NCBI GenBank assembly: GCA_029379385.1
Contig: CM055618.1
Location: 15,539,071 to 15,603,070, forward strand
DNA from: Quillaja saponaria
Taxonomy: Eukaryota; Streptophyta; Magnoliopsida; Fabales; Quillajaceae
Direction: 5' to 3'
DNA: 64,000 bases
The notes under the pieces were generated by a model. That model was not told the origin of the DNA, made no database searches, and was given only the letters and a program-made list of their open reading frames with translations. Position numbers and translations under genes: made by a program. Below are positions 39,951 to 50,500 of this stretch, one piece after another (within the stretch, counting starts at the first letter, position 1; every line of letters starts with the position of its first letter).

Positions 39951-41874
39951 ATGATGATGAGGCGTGGTGGTATCAGACTGACCAATACTATGTTGGTCAC
40001 AGCAGGCACTCGTTTCTTTTCCAGTACTGCTTCGTCGACGACTACTCGTGCTGTGGCTAAAGAGACTTTGTTAGGAGCATCGGCGAAGGGACTCGGAGGT
40101 CAGATTGGGAATCCGGTATGGGCGAGTAGGAGTTATTGGATCAGATCTTATCCTTCGATCCATGGAAGTGTACGTAATATGAGCCATGTCTCTGTGGCAG
40201 ATGAGGAGCAGGGGAAACCGGTGAAGTCGGCGTCGGCTACTGACAGTGCCGTTGTTTCGAACAAGAACGAGAAAGGGATTGTCAGTTACTGGGGCGTTCC
40301 GCCAAGTAGAATCACAAAAGAGGACGGAACAGAATGGAAGTGGAACTGCTTCAGGGTATGCTTATTCTTTTTCTGTTTCTTTTATTTTTGGTTAAATATG
40401 AATTAATGGCTGATTTTGAAATTTGTGTAATATTGTGATTTGGAAGCCATGGGAGACGTACAAAGCAGACCTTTCAATTGATTTGAAGAAGCACCACGCA
40501 CCAGTGACATTCATGGACAAATTGGCTTATTGGACTGTCAAATCGCTTAGAGTCCCTACTGATATATTTTTCCAGGTATATAATTTGTGTAATATTATTT
40601 ATTATATTTATATCTCTCATTTTTCTTTAATTAATATGAGATTTCGTTTGATATATTAATGTACTTGTGTAATCTAATTGACCTCTACATGGATCAGTAT
40701 TTGTCAATTTCTTAATTTCAAAGAAAATTGTAATTTGTTAGAGATGAGGAAAGGAAGTTTACTAACTGTTTTATTGATACATTTGGACAGGAGCCTCCAA
40801 AGGAAAATTGTTTGCTGGAAAATCTCTTTGGAGGCATGAAAGTCTATGGTTTTTGAAGGACAAATATCCTCCAAATCTTTAGAGTTTGTACAATTCTCTA
40901 AAATCTCGTTGTTGACTATTTAGACACAGACCAAATTTAAGTCGATATTTTAACATTTCATTTTTATGTTTTTTTGAATAAAAATGATTTTTTGATTATT
41001 AAAAAAATTAATTTCAGGGAAAATATCTATGTAGTATTTATTTGTGGGTTTTGTAAATAAATTAGATGCAGTTATATTAAGTATTTATTGTGGATTTTGA
41101 CAAATGCTTCCGATTTTTTTTTTATCAAATTTTGGATTCAAATTCTCTATTCAATTATTTTATCTCATTGTTGCTAATCTCAAAACTGAGAATGTCTTGT
41201 CTGCTATGTGCAATTACAGAGGAGATATGGTTGCCGGGCAATGATGCTTGAAACTGTGGCAGCTGTCCCTGGTATGGTGGGAGGAATGTTGTTGCACTGC
41301 AAGTCATTGAGACGATTCGAGCACAGTGGTGGTTGGATCAAAACATTGCTGGAAGAAGCTGAGAATGAGCGTATGCACCTCATGACTTTCATGGAGGTGG
41401 CCAAGCCTAAGTGGTATGAGCGTGCATTGGTGTTTACTGTCCAAGGCATTTTCCTCAATGCTTACTTCTTGGGCTATTTGCTGTCACCTAAATTTGCTCA
41501 CCGGATGGTTGGATACCTTGAGGAAGAAGCAATACACTCCTACACTGAGTTCCTCAAGGAGTTAGACAAGGGCAATATAGACAATGTCCCAGCTCCCGCC
41601 ATTGCCATAGACTACTGGCAGCTGCCACCTGACTCAACCTTACGAGATGTTGTCATGGTTGTGAGAGCTGATGAGGCACACCATCGTGATGTCAACCATT
41701 TTGCATCGGTAATTCGAAGCACTTATCCGAAACCTTGACCCCCTGTTTTTTGTTAAAATTATCTTAGTATGCGCAATCTGGATTCTAATTGTCTTTTTTT
41801 CCAATGATTTGCAGGACATACATTATCAAGGCCGTGAGCTAAGGGAATCTCCTGCTCCACTTGGTTATCACTAG
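39951..41874 (+). CDS. AOX1: mitochondrial alternative oxidase, intact copy (AOX-A)
   Basis: Ubiquinol oxidase of the inner mitochondrial membrane that passes electrons to oxygen without proton pumping. Exons 39951-40355, 40447-40575, 41220-41708 and 41815-41874 give 360 residues with no break, the usual AOX1 size and four-exon plan. The N-terminus is Arg/Ser/Thr-rich ([17 protein letters not shown]), as expected of a mitochondrial targeting peptide. Regulatory CysI sits in WNCFR (about residue 133) and CysII in RRYGCRAMM (about 183). Di-iron ligands are visible in LETVAAVPG (E), NERMHLM (E, H), EEEAIHSY (E) and RADEAHHRD (E, H). C-terminus [14 protein letters not shown]. It is the working partner of the tandem pair with the gene at 44475. 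The subtype (AOX1 rather than AOX2) rests on the N-terminal/CysI region and C-terminus. Confidence 0.95.
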
Positions 41875-42546
41875 AAGCAGAGAATTTGGCACGGCTTAGA
41901 CATCAATTCTTAATTATTCATTTGGCTTAAATAAGTGGTGATTGTTGTTTAAGTAACAGCTCATGTTAACATGTACGTAAATACTGTAATCACTTATTTC
42001 AAATGGTTAAGATTAAGTGAAATGGATTTTTTTTTCTTTTTGCTAATCCTACTGTACCCAGTTAAACCCTAAAGGGCGAAATAGACACAGTTTGACTAAT
42101 TCTTTTTCTTAATATTCATTTTCATAGTAATTCTTTTCAGTTGAAACTTGATGTTCTTGACATGGACTAATTCCACGGAAAGTGCGAGGTCAATCATTGC
42201 TCAAATTAAAAAGGTGAAATTTTTCCTTGATCAATCCCCTGTACAATCATAAGTGAATATTTAGTCAAATGAATATCTCTAATGGTTCTTCTTGGGAAGC
42301 TGGTCCTTTCATATCTTATATTGGGTGGAGGAGTATTCGGGGAAAAAAACATAGAAAAAGAAAAGCAATCTTAATCAACTTCTGTAAGGAATTGAGAAAT
42401 CAGTTTGCCACTGAGAATCTCATTCGGAACATATAAACGCAATGTGTACAGAAGGCGAGGAGTGTGTCAAATTTTCATTTAGATAACAAACTAAGCAGCT
42501 GAAGGAGGGGTGAGTCAAATTTTCATTTAGATAACAAATGAAGTAG

Positions 42547-42600
42547 CTACGGAATTCTAATAACGTTGTACTCATGGGAAATTCTCAGAGGCGACTGCTT
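42547..42600 (-). pseudogene. fragment of HGL1 last exon at duplication junction
   Basis: On the minus strand this matches the last codons and stop of the glucosidase gene at 47524-47577 (a C-terminal stretch like SPLRISHEY ending IP-stop). Homology stops abruptly at 42600, where TAF1-intron-like sequence begins, marking the tandem-duplication breakpoint. Confidence 0.75.
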
Positions 42601-42970
42601 ACAAATAATAAAAATACACAAACCACAGAGACATACTATTGATATATATACATATATAGATGAAACAGTGGCTATAAACAACACCTGAGACAGTTACCTT
42701 TCATGCAGCCTGGCCTGGTATAACTCACCTAGAACTCCATTTTTAGTATATTGATCATTGTCCAATTGAATAAGAAATGTCTCAAGCTTAGCGTGGAATA
42801 AGAGTATTTTCAAATTTTTCATCAATAAACTACTGATCTACGGTGCCTGGTGGTCTCAACTTAAACGGGAGGGAGGCATCATAAGATTCGAAGGTCACTG
42901 TCAAAAGAAGATGATGAGTTGCTTACCAATTCAAGTAATTTCTATATAGATGAACTGAATTCAACTGTAG

Positions 42971-43008
42971 AGGCTGAAGCTGGTATCAATTAAGGTAGGG
43001 ATATTTAG
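42971..43008 (+). pseudogene. remnant of last TAF1 exon
   Basis: AGGCTGAAGCTGGTAT then GGTAGGGATATTTAG match the last codons and stop of TAF1 at 37942-37976, with five extra bases between. The upstream join to 37332-like intron sequence shows an internal deletion that removed the bromodomain-coding part. Confidence 0.75.
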
Positions 43009-44251
43009 GAAGTACTTGTTTTTAATTAAGATCACTTACTAATGAGCTAGATCAATGTATTACTTAATTCGGGTTATCAAGCCTTGTAAAAGTTGGGGAT
43101 GGACTTTTAGTTTAGTTAGAAAAAAGAGAAGAAAATATATGCCTCCTGTAGTTTTGGAATGTATTCCATTAGGCAATTGAAATATGTAATAGAAGAATAG
43201 CAACAATGTATATCCCATAACTTATTCAGTTATTAGAAGCTTTGAAAGTAAAGAGACGAGTATAAGCTAGCATAAAACCACCATTAACGTGGAGGGGTGA
43301 GTTTCTGTTTGAACTTGAATCCATAAACAAATTGACGTTTTTATGTTCGTGTACTATAAAAATAAAACCACCACTATATGGTATTTGAACGCTACATTTT
43401 TACCTAAACTATGAGAACAACCTACAGTGACGATTTGAGGAGGGCCGAAAATAGAATTCTTGATAGTTACTCAATAAATTGACAAATATTAAATGACATT
43501 TAAGTCTTTATTGATGTCAATAATAATAAAATTATATTTTTTATTTCTTATGACATTAGACAATGATACAATATCCTTAACAAATGAGTTCAATACGCAT
43601 TTGTGACCAAGTAATTTTAAGTGTATAACATCTATTAATAATTTTTGACTCATAAACTTAAATTTATGAGATTTTTTTAATCTAATAATGTTTGTTGTAA
43701 TTATGTCCCTTTTCTTTTCTTTTTTTACTTGAATATATTATTATTCTTTTAAAATTAGAGTAGATACAGCTAGTTATTTATTTCACAAATTACTATTGTT
43801 AGAGATTCTGATTCCTAACTTATCATGCCAACTATTCCTATATGATAAGGTTCCTCTATGCATAGATATTTTAGGACATATCTATTTGAAATTACATCTT
43901 TACCCACAAAAGTTCCCAAATTTGAAACGGCAACTTGGAACCCACGCAATCCAAATCGACTTGCTCCCCAAGAAATACTTAGTATTTATTTTATTTATTG
44001 AGTTACTATTTATTTTATTATTTTATTTACTGATAATTATAGATGTGTTAATCACACCCGTTCTCTCATCCTTTCAACGTTTAACTTGCCCTCCAAAAAC
44101 TCCGCGCCCAGAACATTAATTACTAAAATGCCCCCAAACCTCATCTAAAAGCAACGGAAACTTCCCAAACTCCTTTTTTCTTTTTTGTCAATTCACAACC
44201 TGGCTTGGTCCAAATTAGGGAAATACCAAGATTTTATGCACGCAAGACGGC
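43009..44251. other. intergenic DNA between duplication remnant and AOX-B
   Basis: Starts with sequence matching the TAF1 3' UTR in unit A, then AT-rich DNA, then the AOX promoter region. No gene is seen. Confidence 0.5.
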
Positions 44252-44259
44252 CACGTGTC
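44252..44259. promoter_or_regulatory. CACGTGTC G-box/ABRE-like element, AOX-B
   Basis: Same element and position as in the first AOX promoter, 78 bp before the TATA box. Confidence 0.5.
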
Positions 44260-44329
44260 GAAATCTACAACCATGTGCATACAGCTCAAAAAACTTAAAG
44301 AGAACTACCAACTCTTGAACGTAAACCCA

Positions 44330-44337
44330 TATATAAA
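44330..44337 (+). promoter_or_regulatory. TATA box of AOX-B
   Basis: TATATAAA, 145 bp before the ATG at 44475, matching the first copy. Confidence 0.6.
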
Positions 44338-44474
44338 CCTCGATCCCTCCAAGAGTCCCATGAACTCAAAATCCGAATAAAACGTGTTCTGTTTCTTTCT
44401 TGATTTTCTCTCCAACCAAATAGGATTCGCTTCAACTTCTTCTTCTCAATCCAGAGAGAGCACAAGACCACAAA

Positions 44475-46603
44475 ATGATGATGATGAGGCGTTGTGGTAT
44501 CAGACTGACCAATACTATGTTGGTCACCGTAGGCACTCGTTTCTTTTCCAGTACTGCTTCGTCGACGACTACTCGTGCTGTGGCTAAAGAGGCTTTGTTA
44601 GGAGCATCGCTGAAGGGACTCGGCGGTCAGATTGGAACTCCGGTATGGGCGAGTAGGAGTTATTGGATCAGATCTTATCCTGCGATCCATAGAAGTGTAC
44701 GGAATATGAGCCCATGTCTCTGTGGCAAATGAGGAGCAGGGGAAACCGGTGAAGTCGGCGTCGACTACTGACAGTGCCGTTGTTTCGAACAAAAACGAGA
44801 AAGGGATTGTCAGTTATTGGGGCGTTCCGCCAAGTAGAATCACAAAAGAGGACGGAACAGAATGGAGGTGGAACTGCTTCAGGGTATGCTTTTCCTTTTT
44901 CTGTTTCTTTTATTTTTGGTTATATGTGAATTGATGATTGATATTGAAATTTGTGTAATATTTATGATTTGGAAGCCATCGGAGACGTACAAATCCGATC
45001 TTTCAATTGATTTGGAGAAGCACCACGCACCAGTGACATTCATGGACAAATTGGCTTCTTGGACTGTCAAATCGCTTAGAGTCCCTACTGATATATTTTT
45101 CCAGGTATATAATTTGTGTAATATTATTTATTATATCTCTTATTTATGTATGTGAGGTAAGGGAAGACTGAAATGGCTCGATGCAAGTGGAAGAAAATGA
45201 TTTATATAGTCCAATTTTAATTAGTTTGAGATTTAATGCTTAATTGAGTTGATTATATATACTTGTGTAATCTAACCTGTGCATGGATCAGGATCAGTAT
45301 TTGTCAATTTTTTAATTGCAAAGAAAATTGTAATTTATTAGAGATGAGCATAGAAGTTTACTAACTGTTTTATTGATTCATTTGGACAGGAACCTCCAAA
45401 GCAAATTATTTGCTGGAAAATCTCTTTGGAGGCGTGAAAGTCTATGGTTTTTGAAGTACAAAAAAGGATTTGGATACTCCAAATCCACAAAAGAGAGTTT
45501 GTACAATTCTCTAAAATCTAATTGTTGACTATTTAGACACGTACAGAATTTAAGTCAATATTTTAATGATTCTTTTTTTATGCGTTTTTTATTATAAAAA
45601 ATAATAATTTTAGGGGAAAATATTCTATCAAGTATTTATTTGTGGGTTTTGTTAATAAATTAGATGCAGATATATTAAGTATTTCTTTGTGGATTTTGAC
45701 AAATGCTTCTGATTTTATCAAAATTTTGGATTCAAATTCTCTATTCAATTATTTTCTCATTCTATCAAGTATTTATTTGTGGGTTTTGTTAATAAATTAG
45801 ATGCAGATATATTAAGTATTTCTTTGTGGATTTTGACAAATGCTTCTGATTTTATCAAAATTTTGGATTCAAATTCTCTATTCAATTATTTTCTCATTGT
45901 TGCTAATCTCAAAAGTGAGGATTTTTTATATGCCATGTGCAATTGCAGAGGAGATATGGTTGCCGGGCAATGATGCTTGAAACTGTGGCAGCTGTCCCTG
46001 GTATGGTGGGAGGAATGTTGTTGCACTGTAAGTCATTGAGACGATTCGAGCACAGTGGTGGTTGGATTAAAATATTGCTGGAAGAAGCCGAGAATGAGCG
46101 TATGCACCTCATGACCTTCATGGAGGTGGCCAAGCCCAAGTGGTATGAGCGTGCATTGGTGTTTACCGTCCAAGGTGTTTTCTTCAATGCTTACTTCTTG
46201 GGCTATTTGCTGTCACCTAAATTTGCTCACCGGATGGTTGGATACCTTGAAGAAGAAGCAATACACTCCTACACTGAGTTCCTCAAGGAGTTAGACAAGG
46301 GCAATATAGAAAATGTCCCAGCTCCCGCCATTGCCATAGACTACTGGCAGCTGCCTCCTGACTCAACCTTACGAGATGTTGTCATGGTTGTGAGAGCTGA
46401 TGAGGCACACCATCGTGATGTCAACCATTTTGCATCGGTAATTCGAAGCACTTATCCGAAACCTGGACCCCCTTCTTTTTGTTCCAATAATATCAGTCTG
46501 GGCAATCTGGATTATAATTGTCTTTTCTTCCAATGATTTGCAGGACATGCATTATCAAGGCCGTGAGCTAAGGGAAGCTCCTGCTCCATTTGGTTATCAC
46601 TAG
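44475..46603 (+). CDS. AOX1: mitochondrial alternative oxidase, tandem copy with +1 frameshift (AOX-B)
   Basis: Exons 44475-44883, 44976-45104, 45949-46437 and 46544-46603 mirror the first copy. Exon 1 is 409 nt against 405: one extra ATG (MMMM start) plus one extra C. The run CCC at 44711-44713 replaces CC, so the reading after RNMS changes frame and meets TGA soon after (SPCLCGK). Exons 2-4 are open and keep all di-iron ligand motifs and both Cys positions ([12 protein letters not shown]). Changes at well-kept sites: PWETY of copy A (and of family members I recall) is PSETY here, and AYWTVK is ASWTVK. The promoter is kept. As written the gene cannot give a full protein unless the extra C is an error; the W-to-S change may point to relaxed constraint. 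Confidence 0.88.
45624..45897. repeat. 137-bp tandem duplication in AOX-B intron 2
   Basis: 45624-45760 and 45761-45897 are essentially identical (both start TCTATCAAGTATTTATTTGT). The first AOX gene has the segment once, so the event is younger than the gene duplication. Confidence 0.9.
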
Positions 46604-47523
46604 AAGCAGAGAATTTGGCACGGCTTAGACATAAGTTCTAAAGTCTGTTGGCTTAAATAAATACCATTAAGTGGTGATTGTTGTATAAGTAACAGCTCCT
46701 GGTAACATGTGTGTAAATGCTGTAATCACTTATTTCAAATGGTTTTTGCTAATAATCCTACTGTACCCAGTTAAACCCTAAAGGTCGCAATAAAGAGTCT
46801 GTTTGACTAATTCTTTTTCTTAATATTCATTTTCTTAGTAACTTCTGTTCTTTTCCTAGGTGGCATTATAGTTGAAACATGACATTCTTGACATGGGCCA
46901 ATTCCACTGAAAGTGACTGGTCAATGTGCTCAAATTCAAAAGGTGAAAATTTTCCCTGCCCAATCCCCTGTACAAACAGAGATGAATGTTTAGGCAAATG
47001 AATATCTCTAATGGTTCTTCTTGCGCAAGTTGGTCCTTTCACATCTTATATTGGGTAAAGGTGTATTTGGGAAAAAAAACGTAAAAGAAAAGCAGTCTCC
47101 TATAGGCACAAAACCCAGGAAGTGGGCACGGTCACTGAATCTGAATGCGATGAGGGTAATTATGGGGAAGAAACAGAAAACAAAACAATCAAAAGATCTT
47201 AATCAACTTCCGTAATTGTGTTTGAAACAACATAAAAAATAGAATTTATTTCATTTTGAAATGAATTCTATAATTCAATTCATTTAAAATGAATTTTCTT
47301 ATTTTAAAAAAAAAACTATACTTAAAAAGAAATTTAAAAGGAGAAAATCATTTGCCACTGAGAATCTCATTCGGAACATATAAACATAATGCGTACAGAA
47401 GGGAAGGAGTGAGTCAATTTTTCATTTATATAACAAATGAAGTAGCTATGGAATTCTAATAACCTCACCAATGTGTACAGATGGGAAGGAGGGGTGAGTT
47501 CATTTAGATAACCAATGAAGTAG
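46604..47523. other. DNA between the convergent AOX-B and HGL1 genes
   Basis: Holds the 3' UTRs of both genes. 47395-47460 and 47475-47540 are two tandem copies of the HGL1 stop region; the outer one is an extra piece lying downstream of the stop codon. A palindrome-rich A/T stretch at 47240-47295 resembles the MITE in the TAF1 intron. Confidence 0.55.
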
Positions 47524-50500
47524 CTACGGAATTTTAATAACCTCGTACTCATGGGAAATTCTCAGAGGCGACTGCTTTGAGACAGGCCTGTCCTCCGACC
47601 AAAGCTCGAGGTTAACTGTGCCAGCTCCCCAGTGAACAAGACACTTGTAAACTTCATTAACTTTAAATCTATTCACCAGCCCCAGGCCAAGACATTTGTC
47701 AATAAGCATCCACTCACCTGAAATAATACACGTTCATACTTCAGTGTACTTTTCATGAGAAAACGTTAACGGGTGTCTCCAAATTATGAGAATATTGTCA
47801 TCCAACTAACAGATACCTTGTGTATAAATGCTAAAAAGCAGATATGACATACCCACCAAATGGGAATCTGTGAGGAGAAAAATTCAGCTTTCTTTTCTTT
47901 TTTCTTTTTGTTGTTAAGTCTAAGGCTGTAAAAAGAATTCTTGAAGGAGGGATTTACTGTAGCATAAAGATAGTAATAACATGAAATGTCTGCAAAAGAA
48001 TTACAGAGCCAAGTATATTTTGGATAGGACTTCCAGTCTTCCACCCCCCTCCTTAAACCTTGTAGCATACCCAACTAAAAAGATTACTATCTTATTCTTG
48101 CTAGTCTATATAGGTAAAAAACTATGCTCCCTCAAAGCATGTCATTGGAATATCCTCCTGCATTGGGATCTTAGACCAAAGCTTTTTCTGTTGAAGGTGG
48201 AAACAATTAGTAAGATGGTCCAGATGTATCTGGACCCTGCATTGACAGGAGTGGATCCAGAACTGTGCTATGTGTTCCTGGTTCTCTATTATTGACGCTG
48301 AATACCCGTTCATTAACATAAGATGTTGCATATGTTCATTATTTTTTACCAGGCATAGCTATAAATTGAGGTCCAATTGCTGATGCCTATATTAGCATAT
48401 AGATTTGCAGAAAAGAAAAACCTTTTCTCCCCTTTTTCACCCTTAGTTTTAACCCACATATCACTCCAACAACACCTCTGCTCTTTCACCACAGAAATCC
48501 ATGCATATGGTGAAAGAAAACATAGATGTCAATCTGTAACTCTTTTTGAGTCTCTGTTCTAGATGTTTTAGAGATGGACTTCCCAAATCAGTATCCATAT
48601 CTGGTATCTTTTGTAAGGCCCCAAAGTGCTTTTATTTATTCATACCAGTGAAGTTTCCACCTTTCATAGCTAGAAATGAAGATTATAAAGAATAAAGCGA
48701 TTTAATATCACCATTAGGAAGAAGATCCCCGTCATAAAATTGCTCCCCTACTTCTGGCCAGACTTCATGCTTTGATCCATCAATTGAAGTAAATGAAACA
48801 AAAGATTCTGTGGGGTGCAAGAGTGCAAACGTGGGGTGAACTCTTAAGCAGACGAGCCTATAGAACAAAATATCAACCATCAGCATATGCATGAATCAAT
48901 AACAAAAGAAAGGAAAAAACAGAGGCTAACAGTAGAAGATAGGAAATCAGAGTTGAAATAAAAACATATAAAAGGCAAGAAATCTAGAGAAAATTTTATG
49001 TCAAGACAAACAAATGTGATAGAATAGAAGATTTTGAAAAACCGATTTCATGAAACTACAAAACCGCAAATTTGTTATTATTTCCAAATTCTTAGTATAA
49101 CTATCATGCAAGGAAAAACTAGCATAAACCATTACGTGTTTAGTTTTGGATTTTATTGAAATATGCACCATACTCCCACTAATGGAAGATCTTATTCCCA
49201 TCCATGGTCAGCAGCTGAAGGACATTTGTTTAATGAAGTCTTCACTTATCACTTGACAGCCTCACAACAACTCAGAAAGCTTCGTAAACAAAGAAGGGTT
49301 CCCAGCAAATTTTCCAACATTGTCAGCCAACTCAAGACTTTTTGGCATTAATAGGGCTATAAACTTGAGTCCAAGTGAATTGAACAAAAACTAGAGGTAG
49401 ATAAGGTTAATCAAGGGGATTATGGGTGTTGGACCACAGAGTTGCCAAAAAGAAAACAATATAATCTGCATTTGACAGGACTAGAGAGAGAGATCGGAGT
49501 GAACCTTGAGAACCCTCCAGAACCTGCGCCAACCTTGCGGGCTACTATGCTAGAGTCAATGCGGAAAACATTGGCAGCATCCTTTGGAAAATAAATGTGT
49601 CGTTGAAGAACCAATCCACCACCAATATCACCCTCCAACGCTAGAGATTCCGCCTCTCCTGCATGCTGAAGATCCCGACTACAAGGAAAGAAATTTGAAG
49701 CATAAATTTTCAACATATAAAGAGTATTAACAACAAAAAGAAAGAGGGAAGAAAAAGGAAACAATATTTCCAATCTAGCCTATCTTGCACGATAACTACA
49801 ATCCATTTCAATGGGGAATACCACACAGACACTAAGTGTAACAAGGCTACATGATTCCTCCAATTAACAATGGAGTGTTCCTTTCAGGTGATGTGGTGCA
49901 CCCAAGGAATAAAGCTAAAATGCTGTCTTCACTGTAGCTTTCTAAAGTTGGTGAGTTCACAGTGGTGTCACTAAAAGTCGTATACTTTTAATCAGTTGTT
50001 GATGAAAAGATAGATGCCTTCCTTGTGTATTGTCTTCCAGAAAATTGCAATAATTTTAAATCAGTTTAGTGGTTCACTTTGTCCATACAGAGGTTTATTT
50101 TTCTTTGCAGTTTAGCTAATTTTGCAGAAAATTCAAGATATGTGAAATATAAGGATGTATACTGGACTAGTACAATTCTTCTATAATAAAGCTTCTTTTG
50201 GGAAAGGTATGCAGTAAAATGTAAAACAGGTTTAGGAACTAACGTAATGATACGGTATTCCTCAGAACATCCAGCTGAACGGTACTCAGCACCGCTATAC
50301 TCTTCATATCCGTTGGCCTCAACCCTGCTATGGAGCCACTGTGTTCCTGCCAGAGTGAACAGAGAGAAAAAACAGTACTGACTGTCAACAGCTATAAATA
50401 AAGCACAAATTTAACGAAGTAATTATGAAGGACACTTAACGAAACATGAAACTAAATGTATTCACCATTTATGCATAGGAACTTTCATCCTGATAAATAA

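Larger units (their letters stand above)
37025..42600. repeat. tandem duplication, unit A (TAF1 3' end + AOX-A + HGL1 fragment)
   Basis: Unit A is homologous to unit B (42601-47577). Shared blocks: intron sequence near 37048-37330 vs 42612-42960; TAF1 3' UTR 37942-38370 vs 42971-43400; AOX promoter and gene; downstream DNA 41875-42600 vs 46604-47577. Unit A holds the complete last TAF1 exon and ends inside what is the last HGL1 exon in unit B. Confidence 0.85.
42601..47577. repeat. tandem duplication, unit B
   Basis: Second unit of the duplication described for 37025-42600, in the same orientation. Relative to unit A it has lost about 610 bp covering nearly all of the last TAF1 exon. It also carries a local 137-bp tandem duplication in AOX intron 2. 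Confidence 0.85.
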
